A stretch of 21,963 nucleotides of DNA from JAKJBL01 sp964461335 (GTDB lineage: Bacteria; Bacillota; Clostridia; Christensenellales; CAG-138), in assembly GCA_964461335.1 (NCBI GenBank), contig CAYWTY010000025.1, positions 1-21,963 of the forward strand. Reading direction: 5' to 3'. How positions within the stretch are numbered: position 1 is the first letter of the stretch; each line of letters begins with the position of its first letter. Of this stretch, positions 15,630 to 21,963 are shown one piece after another. The notes beneath the pieces were generated by a model. The model was not told where the DNA came from. It ran no database searches and saw only the letters and a program-made list of their open reading frames with translations. Made by a program: the position numbers and the translations under genes.

Positions 15630-17582
15630 TTATAGCATACTTGAGCCGCCTGCAATCGTCCATGCGCCTAAAATTGCAACTAAGGCTGAGCCAATATAAA
15701 CATACCCAGTTTTTCTAAAGACATAGGTCGCGAGGAAGAAAAGGAGCATAAGTTGCGGAATAATAACGATTAAGTACGAAATAAACGGCCCCCCGAATGT
15801 TGAAGTAAAGAGCAAATCCATACCAGGGCCTATACCCATGAAAAAGGGTATGTATTCAATAAGGCATATAAGTATGAGCCCCCCCACCATAACAAGGCTG
15901 CTTTTTAGCCACCAACACAACTGAGTTGTCGCATTATTCTTAAGCTCCTTTTGGCGCATTTGTCCATAAAGCCTTATTCCGCCTGCAACAAGAAAGTATG
16001 CGAAATATATCGGGAGATAGATTAAAAACTGCAGGAAGCGTTCCGATGTAAAGGGCTTGAAAAGCGGCCAAACAAAACGAAAATCAAATGAAAAGAGGCG
16101 CATGAACACTTCCGAGTAGATGTATATGCTTAAAGCAAGTATTACTGCGAGCAGCATTGATTTGCCTATTAGTGAAAGGGGCAGCTTATTTGGCGCATCT
16201 TCTTTTGCAAGCCCAAGGCAGTAAAGAGTTGCGCCTGCTTTTTTACCAGCGCCGCGTTTATACCAGCGCATAAGCATAAGGCCTGCAATGAGAAGCAGCA
16301 GCAAAAACCATGTGAAGATGCCGTTTCCGATTGTCATGCGGAAAATACTCTCAGGGAAAGGCACAAGCCCATGCCCAAGCTGCGTTATAAAGGGATATGT
16401 AAGCCCGCTTATGAGCATTGCAATAAGCGCTCTTTTCCACCATTTTCGGTTTGGTTCGATTAGAGCTTCGCACACAGGCATGCGCTGTGCGCATACACAA
16501 AAGTATTTTGTTTTTAAAAGCAGCAGCAAAAGAGGCAGAGTAGATAAAAGCGCACAAAGCAGGCCTATAAATTTAAGTGTTTCAAGCAGAAGCGCATTTT
16601 GATTGTGCGAAGAAATGTCAGGGGTTTTATTAAATGCGCTCATGAACCAATCCATAGCTGCTGCAATAGCAGTTTTGTTTATTGTTACAAGCCTGTGGTT
16701 TGCGTTCCTTATAAGCTCCATGCGCCTTGCGCTGCCGTCTGAAAACGTGCCGTAGGTTTTGCCCCATTCGATTGGCGCATTCTGATTAGCGAATTCCTCA
16801 TAGCGAAGCTTCGTGTTTACAAGCTCATCAGGCACAGCTTTTGTATAATCTAAAAAACAGGAAAATTCCTCATATCTTGCCTGCAAGAGGAGCACATTGT
16901 TGAATGGTATCTTTTCGCTTTCATAGTATGATTTTGGGAAGATCTCGCCGCATTGAAGCACTATCGCCTTGTGCTCAGGGTACTCGGCTGCAATGCTCCA
17001 TGACGACCATGTACCCATCGAATGCCCGGTTATTCCAACATTATCGCTTTTTACAAACGGAAGGGAGCGAAGGTAGGCGTACATAGCCCTGCCGCCCATA
17101 GAAGTGTCACCAAGCGTATCCCCAGCTACATCCAGAAGGTTTGTAAAGAAATCGCAAGTATTGAAGTTCATCATGAGCAGGAAGTGTTTTGGCCCGCTTA
17201 ATGTGACCCCCCAATCCGGTAGCTTATGTTTAGTGTGCCCGCGCAAAAGCATGCCCTTTGAGCTGCCTCCGTGGCCGAAAGAATCGACTGTAAGCGCAAC
17301 AATACCCCTGCGCGCAAGTTCAAGCGCATAGGGGGCGGAAGTATCCTTGTCGTTTTGGTAACCATGCATAAGCAAAACTGCAGGCGCAGGGTTCGTCTCA
17401 GTTGCAGAAATTGGTCTGTAGAGTTTATACGTTATTTGCGCGCCATTGTCGCTAAATGCGCCCTGGGTTACTTCAACCCTGCCAAAGTCCGATTGTATTG
17501 CGCCTGCAAGCGACATTGAGCCAAACATAAGCGCGAGCAATAGTATCAACGCAAGTAGGGGCAAGTTTAGTCTGTGTTTCAT
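15630..17582 (-). CDS. Membrane-anchored alpha/beta hydrolase with polytopic C-terminal half
   Basis: A 650-residue two-part protein. An N-terminal hydrophobic helix (about 7-29) is a signal anchor, putting the next domain outside the membrane. Residues 30-320 form an alpha/beta hydrolase: oxyanion region 'LLMHGYQND', nucleophile S188 in 'GHSMGTW', probable acid E238 or E239 in 'QARYEEF', and H296 in 'NANHRLV'. Residues 325-650 hold about eight transmembrane helices with no recognised transporter motif. ATG 17582 is chosen because GGAGG lies 8 bases upstream; the in-frame ATG 17597 overlaps that site. It lies 118 bases after the GntR gene and 11 before larA, so it may supply or process an ester whose 2-hydroxy acid LarA then isomerises (inference). 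The substrate is unknown. Confidence 0.8.
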   Translation of the reverse strand: MKHRLNLPLLALILLLALMFGSMSLAGAIQSDFGRVEVTQGAFSDNGAQITYKLYRPISATETNPAPAVLLMHGYQNDKDTSAPYALELARRGIVALTVDSFGHGGSSKGMLLRGHTKHKLPDWGVTLSGPKHFLLMMNFNTCDFFTNLLDVAGDTLGDTSMGGRAMYAYLRSLPFVKSDNVGITGHSMGTWSSWSIAAEYPEHKAIVLQCGEIFPKSYYESEKIPFNNVLLLQARYEEFSCFLDYTKAVPDELVNTKLRYEEFANQNAPIEWGKTYGTFSDGSARRMELIRNANHRLVTINKTAIAAAMDWFMSAFNKTPDISSHNQNALLLETLKFIGLLCALLSTLPLLLLLLKTKYFCVCAQRMPVCEALIEPNRKWWKRALIAMLISGLTYPFITQLGHGLVPFPESIFRMTIGNGIFTWFLLLLLIAGLMLMRWYKRGAGKKAGATLYCLGLAKEDAPNKLPLSLIGKSMLLAVILALSIYIYSEVFMRLFSFDFRFVWPLFKPFTSERFLQFLIYLPIYFAYFLVAGGIRLYGQMRQKELKNNATTQLCWWLKSSLVMVGGLILICLIEYIPFFMGIGPGMDLLFTSTFGGPFISYLIVIIPQLMLLFFLATYVFRKTGYVYIGSALVAILGAWTIAGGSSML

Positions 17583-17633
17583 AAATCGTTCCTCCATTAA
17601 AATATTGTTTTAAGGGGATGTTAAGAAACAGGT

Positions 17634-17651
17634 ATGCTGATAGTGCAGCAT
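17634..17651. promoter_or_regulatory. Candidate operator in the hydrolase-larA leader
   Basis: A perfect inverted repeat ATGCTG-N6-CAGCAT lies about 50 bases upstream of the hydrolase start, between it and the GntR-family gene. Its place and symmetry fit a dimeric regulator site, but it does not match the other palindrome near the gntR start, and no clear promoter was found beside it. The rest of the 118-base gap shows no terminator. Confidence 0.35.
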
Positions 17652-17700
17652 GGATGATGGTCCTAATCCTAATCACGTTTGTATGTATTTATATGTATTG

Positions 17701-18426
17701 CTAAGAGCGCAACGCGCGCTTTTTGCCAAATAGCTCATTTAAGCGCGTAATGCCTTCGTGCATGATTATTTGCACTGCTTCTGCAGCCTGAGGTGCGTCA
17801 TGCTCCACAAGCGCTTTAAGCAGATTTTCGTGCTGGGAGACGGAAACGCGCATTCGTGAAGTTGAAGTAAAATACTGGGATACATAATAGCGGACGACAA
17901 GCTCAAAGGATTGAAAAATCATTGCAAATACTATATTGCCAGAGGCTGCCATAAGCGCCCTGTGAAAACGAAAGTTTGCTTCCGAAAACTGCTCAGGCTC
18001 TTTTGTAGCGCGCATTTGTTCAAGCAGGTTTGAAAGGAGTTCAATGTCAGATGTGGATGCATTATGAGCTGCGAGCTTTGCGCATTCGTTTTCAAGCAAA
18101 ATTCGTGTTTCCATAAGGCTTGCAAACAGTTCAACAGCTGTGGTGTTGGATACGCCGTTTACCATAAGTGAAAGCAGCATTTGTGGCGTTCCTTCGTTTA
18201 TATAATCCGCAACAAATGTACCTTGACGGGGAATGGTTTTTAAGAAGCCAATGCTTTCAAGATCAAGAATTGCTAAGTTTACTAGGCTTCTGCTAACCCC
18301 AAACTCAAGCGCCAACTCTCTTTCCGGTGGCAGCTTTTCGCCGATTTTTAAGCTGCCTGAAAAAATTAGGTTTTCAATTTCCATTGCGACTTGGCTTCGT
18401 ATGCTTTTCGGTTTAAACTTTTGCAA
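17701..18426 (-). CDS. GntR-family (FadR/FCD subfamily) transcriptional regulator
   Basis: A 241-residue DNA-binding repressor or activator of the FadR group, whose effectors are usually carboxylic or hydroxy acids. The N-terminal winged helix (about 10-75) shows 'LPPERELALEFGVSRSLVN' and the wing 'RQGTFVADY'. The all-helical FCD ligand domain (about 95-230) has 'FRFHRALMAASGN' and 'QHENLLKALVEHD', with histidines at the positions many FCD proteins use for a metal. The start is TTG 18426 with GGAG 9 bases upstream; no ATG fits the domain start. It lies directly upstream of the hydrolase-larA pair in the same direction, and regulators of this subfamily often control lactate or hydroxy-acid use, so it is the probable local regulator (inference). 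A palindrome lies just upstream, suggesting autoregulation. Confidence 0.92.
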   Translation of the reverse strand: MQKFKPKSIRSQVAMEIENLIFSGSLKIGEKLPPERELALEFGVSRSLVNLAILDLESIGFLKTIPRQGTFVADYINEGTPQMLLSLMVNGVSNTTAVELFASLMETRILLENECAKLAAHNASTSDIELLSNLLEQMRATKEPEQFSEANFRFHRALMAASGNIVFAMIFQSFELVVRYYVSQYFTSTSRMRVSVSQHENLLKALVEHDAPQAAEAVQIIMHEGITRLNELFGKKRALRS

Positions 18427-18444
18427 TGCTGAATACTCCGTTGT

Positions 18445-18463
18445 CCTTGCGGTATATGCAAGG
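18445..18463. promoter_or_regulatory. Candidate operator upstream of the GntR-family gene
   Basis: A perfect inverted repeat CCTTGC-N7-GCAAGG lies between the predicted transcript start (about 18476) and the TTG start (18426) of the GntR-family gene. This place is typical of autoregulation by steric blocking. It is not a copy of the classical FadR-type TGGTNNNACCA half-site, so the link to this regulator is inference. Confidence 0.45.
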
Positions 18464-18482
18464 GTTGAAATTTTGATAATTA

Positions 18483-18512
18483 ACTATACTATAACTATCG
18501 GGCATTTCGCAA
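18483..18512 (-). promoter_or_regulatory. Sigma-A-like promoter for the GntR-family gene
   Basis: On the minus strand TTGCGA (18512-18507), an 18-base spacer, then TATAGT (18488-18483). The predicted start near 18476 leaves a leader of about 50 bases containing the palindrome 18445-18463. Confidence 0.55.
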
Positions 18513-18532
18513 TATGTAATTTAAAATAATGC

Positions 18533-18561
18533 TTGCAATACGGCATGTTGCGGGTTATTAT
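18533..18561 (+). promoter_or_regulatory. Possible plus-strand promoter facing the orphan spacer
   Basis: TTGCAA (18533-18538), a 17-base spacer and TATTAT (18556-18561) form a fair sigma-A match pointing away from the GntR-family gene. No plus-strand coding gene follows. A perfect palindrome GTGGCT-A-AGCCAC (18569-18581) would be at the very 5' end of such a transcript. By itself this could be chance in AT-rich DNA. Confidence 0.35.
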
Positions 18562-18801
18562 CTGGTTAGTGGCTAAGCCACAGCACGTAGCTTTCTAAAC
18601 TGTCTTGAGATTATATATTTTCAGGCTTGCTTCTTCACAACCGGAGGGTCAGCGACAAGGCTGCATGCACAGCTGCTACCCCCTTACCGACCTTTCAATA
18701 GAAATTTGGCATGAATAGCATTTTTGTAATGTGGTATATTGAATGCTTAAGCTAAATGGGTATTGCTGCACATATAACTGCAGCAGCGCAATTTAATTTC
18801 A
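18562..18801. other. Unexplained non-coding spacer
   Basis: About 240 bases with no convincing reading frame on either strand. It begins with the palindrome at 18569-18581. A G/C-richer centre (about 18640-18700) can fold: AACCGGAGGGTCAGC pairs imperfectly with GCTGCTACCCCCTTACCG around GGCTGCATGCACAGC. It then becomes AT-rich. I recognise no riboswitch, 6S, tmRNA or RNase P signature. It might be a small RNA, a decayed gene, or simply spacer. Confidence 0.3.
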
Positions 18802-18839
18802 AAGGGGGGCAACCCGAATACTTCAGGCTGCCCCCCCTT
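18802..18839 (-). terminator. Strong hairpin terminator after the reductase gene
   Basis: AAGGGGGGCA (18802-18811) pairs with TGCCCCCCCTT (18829-18839), a 10-bp stem with one extra C. It lies 36 bases beyond the reductase stop on the minus strand, where it is followed by TTTGAAATTAAATT, a weak T-rich tail. On the plus strand the tail is TTGTATTGAACTTTT, so it might stop transcription both ways. Confidence 0.65.
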
Positions 18840-18874
18840 GTATTGAACTTTTGATAAATACGGCTTGTTGTTCG

Positions 18875-21349
18875 CTAAATAAACAGGTTGACGTTTGATT
18901 CTTCGGCATCTGCAAGGTATGTTCCTACGCCTGCATAGTCAATCCCATCTAAGAGCTCCTCTTTTTTTATGCCCATAACATCCATGCTCATAGTGCAGGC
19001 AACGATTTTGACGCCGTTCTCCTGCGCTTTTTTAATGAGCTCTTCAAGCGAGGATACGTTCTTTTTCTTCATAATGCCTCGCATCATGGATGTTCCCAGG
19101 CCCATCATATTCATTTTGGAGAGCTTGAGCTTTTCTGTGCCGCGCGGCATCATTGCACCGAACATAGCCTCTATAAAGGTTTTATCTACCTTCACTTTAC
19201 TATGCCTGCGAAGCACATTGAGCCCCCAGAAGGTGAAGAACATTGTTACAGGCCGCCCCATTGAGGCTGCGCCGTTTGCAATAATAAATGCAGCTAAGAC
19301 CTTATCAAGGTCGCCGGAGAAAACAATAATAGTCTTGCCGTCAATATCCGTTTGCGCCTTTGCAAGCTGTTCGAGTTTTGTATACTGAACATCACCCTTT
19401 TGCACAACTGCAACATACTCCCCATCCCGGGTTTCATTTGAGACTAAGGTATTGCCGGTTCTGCGCGCCCAGGCTGCAATGTCGCGTGCAAAGCCGGGGT
19501 CTGAAGCGGTTACCTCAACCATTTCGCCAAGCGCAAGGTCTTTCATTGCCTCAAACACTTTCATAATCGGGCCTGGGCATTGCATGCCGCTGCAGTCAAG
19601 GCGCGTACGCAGTTGCACTTTAGGCAGCAGTAAATTGCCGTAGTCATCAACAGGTAATGCAGTCATAGGTCTCACTTCGCTTTCTTTATAGTGTATGGTT
19701 TGATAGTATCTAGTGCCGCTTGGGTAAACCCTTACATTCTTAAACCCATTTTCCATAAGAATACGGGCTGCATTGTAAGAACGCACTCCAATAGTGCAGA
19801 AAGTAACAATTTCGCTGTTTCTGTCAAGCTCATTCAGGCGCTCTCTAAGCTGCCCGTGGGGGATGTGCTTGTATTTTGGCAGTTCATAAATCGCGAGTTC
19901 AGCATCCTCGCGTATGTCGAGCGCAACTATGTCCTTTGCAGTTACGTCAAGATCCCATGGTGAGAACACAACTTTGCCTGTTAAAATGTTTTCAGCGACA
20001 AAGCCTGCCATATTTACAGGGTCTTTTGCTGAGGAGTATGGGGGCGCGTAAGCAAGCTCGAGCCGCTTAAGGTCAGCCACAGTTGCATTGAGCCTTATTG
20101 CAACTGCGAGTGTGCCAATATGCTTATCAACCCCTTCACCGCCTACAATCTGTGCGCCGTAAATCTTTTGCCCATTCTTTGCGAAAATCAGCTTGATATA
20201 CATTGGCACAGCACCCGGATAGTAGGATGCATGAGAGTTTTGCGTGATTATGAGAGTTTCATAATCTTTACCCTGAACCAAGCCGTTTCGGATAAGCGTC
20301 TTTTCGTTCTGGCCTGTTGAGGCTGCCGCCATTTCAAAAACCTTTGCAATGGATGTGCCCTGCGTTCCATCGTATTTTTCGTTGCCACCAGCTATATTGT
20401 CTGCTGCAATACGCCCCTGCTTGTTGGCAGGCCCGGCAAGCGGAATCATAGCGCGAGCCTTACTTATAAAATCCTCAACCTCAATTACATCGCCTACTGC
20501 GTAAATGTTCGGGTCAGATGTTTTCATTGTGTCGCTTACTATGATGCCGCCGCGGCTGTTGGTTTCGAGCCCTGCTGCTTTTGCAAGTTCGCTGTTTGGA
20601 TATACGCCTATTGAAAGCACGATAAGCTCAGTTGAAACTCTTTTGCCGCTTTTTAAAACTACGCTGACTTGCGCACTGTTTTCATCATCTTCAAAGGAAG
20701 AAACGCCATCCGAAAGATGAAGTGCAACGCCCTGCTGCTCAAGATGTTCGTGGAGAAGCTGCGCCATCTCAAAGTCAAGCGGCGCCATAACCTGATCAAG
20801 CGCTTCAACTAAAGTCACATTAAGCCCTATGTGATGCAGGTTTTCAACCATTTCAAGCCCTATAAACCCGCCGCCTATGACAACAGCGTTTTTAACACTG
20901 TTTTCTTTTATATAGTTGCGTATGCGGTCAGTATCTTCAACAGTCCAAAGGGTCATGATGCGTTTGGATTTAATCCCTGGAATTGGGGGCTTTACAGGTG
21001 AAGACCCTGTTGCTAAGACAAGCGTATCATAGCTTTCTGTATATGTTTCGCCTGTGTTTGCCTTTTTGACTGTAACTGTCTTTTCGCTACGGTTAATCTC
21101 TATTACTTCCTGCTGTATGCGTGCATCCGTATTATATTTAGCACGCATTGTATCCGGTGAGACGAGTAAGAGTGAATTTCTATGCTTTATGACATTGCCG
21201 ACATGGTAGGGCAACCCGCAATTTGCGTAGGAAATGTATTTGCCTCGCTCGAAAAGAATTATTTGTGCAGTTTCGTCCAAACGACGCAAGCGCGCCGCAC
21301 AGCTCGCGCCCCCGGCAACCCCGCCGACAATTAAGATTTTCTTGCCCAT
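18875..21349 (-). CDS. CoA-disulfide/persulfide reductase fused to rhodanese, TusA and DsrE-like domains
   Basis: An 824-residue cytoplasmic flavoprotein fusion. Residues 1-455 are a CoA-disulfide reductase-type oxidoreductase with FAD motif 'IVGGVAGGASCAARLRR', redox Cys C44 in 'SYANCGLPYHVG', NAD(P)H motif 'VVIGGGFIGLEMVE', FAD motif 'IYAVGD' and the conserved Tyr pair in 'AYAPPYSSAKDP'. A rhodanese domain follows (about 465-555, C518 in 'FCTIGVRS'), then a TusA domain (about 580-650, 'CSGMQCPGP' with C591), then a DsrE/DsrF-like domain (about 672-824, C785 in 'ACTMSMDVMGI'). All four cysteines expected to carry sulfur are present. Relatives reduce CoA-disulfide, CoA-persulfide or polysulfide; the exact substrate here is inference. 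AGGAGG lies 7 bases before ATG 21349. It is downstream of the ArsR-family gene and probably controlled by it. Confidence 0.93.
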   Translation of the reverse strand: MGKKILIVGGVAGGASCAARLRRLDETAQIILFERGKYISYANCGLPYHVGNVIKHRNSLLLVSPDTMRAKYNTDARIQQEVIEINRSEKTVTVKKANTGETYTESYDTLVLATGSSPVKPPIPGIKSKRIMTLWTVEDTDRIRNYIKENSVKNAVVIGGGFIGLEMVENLHHIGLNVTLVEALDQVMAPLDFEMAQLLHEHLEQQGVALHLSDGVSSFEDDENSAQVSVVLKSGKRVSTELIVLSIGVYPNSELAKAAGLETNSRGGIIVSDTMKTSDPNIYAVGDVIEVEDFISKARAMIPLAGPANKQGRIAADNIAGGNEKYDGTQGTSIAKVFEMAAASTGQNEKTLIRNGLVQGKDYETLIITQNSHASYYPGAVPMYIKLIFAKNGQKIYGAQIVGGEGVDKHIGTLAVAIRLNATVADLKRLELAYAPPYSSAKDPVNMAGFVAENILTGKVVFSPWDLDVTAKDIVALDIREDAELAIYELPKYKHIPHGQLRERLNELDRNSEIVTFCTIGVRSYNAARILMENGFKNVRVYPSGTRYYQTIHYKESEVRPMTALPVDDYGNLLLPKVQLRTRLDCSGMQCPGPIMKVFEAMKDLALGEMVEVTASDPGFARDIAAWARRTGNTLVSNETRDGEYVAVVQKGDVQYTKLEQLAKAQTDIDGKTIIVFSGDLDKVLAAFIIANGAASMGRPVTMFFTFWGLNVLRRHSKVKVDKTFIEAMFGAMMPRGTEKLKLSKMNMMGLGTSMMRGIMKKKNVSSLEELIKKAQENGVKIVACTMSMDVMGIKKEELLDGIDYAGVGTYLADAEESNVNLFI

Positions 21350-21391
21350 ATAGAGTCCTCCTGTTATTATCCTTAAGCTGCGCTTTTTTTA

Positions 21392-21439
21392 ATTTCCTAT
21401 CGGAAATCATTATAATCTCTAATTAAATAATCAACTCAA
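21392..21439 (-). promoter_or_regulatory. Possible internal promoter and palindrome before the reductase gene
   Basis: On the minus strand a perfect TATAAT (21414-21409) has TTGAGT 19 bases upstream (21439-21434), a long spacer. A perfect palindrome ATTTCC-N4-GGAAAT (21392-21407) covers the predicted start site, where a repressor would block transcription. The reductase may therefore have its own regulated promoter besides read-through from the ArsR-family gene. Confidence 0.45.
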
Positions 21440-21451
21440 AGCCATCCATTT

Positions 21452-21479
21452 CGAAGAGGCGCAAATTTCCTGCGCTTCG
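21452..21479 (-). other. Hairpin between the ArsR-family gene and the reductase gene
   Basis: CGAAG and CGCA (21452-21463) pair with TGCG and CTTCG (21471-21479), with a 3-base bulge. It follows the ArsR-family stop by 15 bases on the minus strand, without a T-run. It may be an mRNA processing or attenuating structure rather than a full terminator. Confidence 0.3.
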
Positions 21480-21494
21480 GTTTCTTTGGCACTA

Positions 21495-21785
21495 TTATTC
21501 GTCTGTATCGCAATAATATTTTTTGAGCAGTGCGATGATTTCTTGTACACGAGTATCAGCGAGGAAGTATGTAACATTTTGCCCGGATTTTGAGCTGTCG
21601 AGTATCCCGTGCGCTTTTAAAAGCGCTAAATGCTGCGATAAGGCGGATTGTGAAATGCTATTAACCTTCTCGCCAAGAGTGCTGACAGTTTTAGGTTCCT
21701 TTATGAGTTCACAAAGGATGAGCAGCCTATATTCATTTGCAAGAACCTTAAGAAGTTTTGCAATGTACCTGGATTTCTGTTCCAA
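21495..21785 (-). CDS. ArsR-family repressor, BigR/SqrR persulfide-sensor type
   Basis: A small winged-helix repressor of 96 residues. Members bind promoter DNA as dimers and release it on binding metal or on thiol modification. 'KVLANEYRLLILCEL', 'SQSALSQHLALLKAHGIL' (recognition helix) and 'GQNVTYFLADTRV' are close to the BigR/SqrR/YgaV group. Two cysteines, C25 and C92, lie 67 residues apart; the two sensing cysteines of BigR/SqrR are about 66 apart and in the same places ('LILC' and the final helix). It lacks the ELCVCDL metal site of classical ArsR/SmtB. TTG 21785 is chosen because AAAGGA lies 7 bases upstream; ATG 21815 (106 residues) has no binding site and is the alternative. It lies 145 bases upstream of the persulfide reductase gene, same strand, so control of sulfur stress is likely. 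Confidence 0.87.
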   Translation of the reverse strand: MEQKSRYIAKLLKVLANEYRLLILCELIKEPKTVSTLGEKVNSISQSALSQHLALLKAHGILDSSKSGQNVTYFLADTRVQEIIALLKKYYCDTDE

Positions 21786-21836
21786 TTTACATTCCTTTCC
21801 TTTCGTTGCAGGCATAACTGCAGCAACTTATAAGAA

Positions 21837-21879
21837 TATAAGATATTTATAATATACTAATGAATAAAAGGTTTGTCAA
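21837..21879 (-). promoter_or_regulatory. Sigma-A promoter with overlapping palindrome, ArsR-family gene
   Basis: On the minus strand a perfect TTGACA (21879-21874), a 17-base spacer and TATATT (21856-21851). The inverted repeat TATAA-N5-TTATA (21837-21851) touches the -10 box and covers the predicted start near 21844, so a bound dimer would repress. The AT-rich sequence limits certainty for the operator; the promoter itself is strong. The remaining bases 21880-21963 to the window end show no gene. Confidence 0.7.
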
Positions 21880-21963
21880 CTGCTTTTTAGCCGGGTTGTG
21901 AAAAAATGTTTGTAAGCGTGTTATTTCTTTAAATCGCGCATTAAATTGTCTTCCCACAAAAAA

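Noticed and set aside
1..21963. CRISPR arrays, insertion sequences or prophage genes
   Set aside because: No regularly spaced repeats, transposase or phage structural genes were seen; only the DUF5131 relic is loosely phage-related.

Overview
The window reads as a stretch of chromosome from a low-to-moderate G+C, probably anaerobic Firmicute (Clostridia-like). This is inferred from strong GGAGG-type ribosome binding sites, several TTG/GTG starts, a ThiN-type thiamine pyrophosphokinase, a LarA-type racemase and Clostridia-like domain architectures. A Synergistota-type anaerobe cannot be excluded from this sequence alone. No phage, insertion sequence or CRISPR array is visible.

Layout. (1) Bases 1-813 hold the 3' end of a fucose/arabinose isomerase-like gene, closed by a clear intrinsic terminator. 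(2) A thiamine pyrophosphokinase gene (989-1675) faces it on the minus strand. (3) Bases 1782-13873 form a 12 kb plus-strand signalling operon: cheA, cheW, cheR, cheB, a PAS-PAS histidine kinase with an Hpt-like tail, a single-domain response regulator, a methyl-accepting chemotaxis protein, and a polytopic GAF-GGDEF-EAL protein. A sequence matching the flagellar/chemotaxis sigma-28 consensus with exact spacing lies upstream of cheA. (4) A minus-strand tRNA-Pro(GGG) with its own promoter and terminator follows. Upstream of it is the internally deleted relic of a DUF5131 (Gp37/Gp68-like) gene. (5) On the minus strand, a GntR/FadR-type regulator, a membrane-anchored alpha/beta hydrolase with a polytopic C-terminal half, and a LarA-family nickel-pincer racemase with all the known catalytic positions form a likely operon. 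(6) A roughly 450 bp spacer follows, mostly unexplained, with promoter-like signals on both strands and a strong terminator hairpin. (7) A sulfur locus ends the window: an ArsR-family repressor resembling the persulfide sensors BigR/SqrR, upstream of an 824-residue fusion of CoA-disulfide reductase, rhodanese, TusA and DsrE-like modules.

How the parts fit. The che operon joins a complete adaptation system (CheR methyltransferase, CheB methylesterase, a receptor) to a separate phosphorelay. In that relay the kinase carries an Hpt-like domain but no receiver, and the receiver is the next gene. A c-di-GMP turnover protein sits at the distal end. The sulfur locus looks self-contained: a thiol-based repressor with a sigma-A promoter and an overlapping palindrome, controlling an enzyme that could handle polysulfide or persulfide on four successive cysteine-bearing modules. 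The most unusual items are the split phosphorelay with its cysteine-rich PAS domain, the four-module persulfide enzyme with its sensor, the approximately 13-helix GGDEF-EAL protein, and the orphan structured spacer at 18533-18839.
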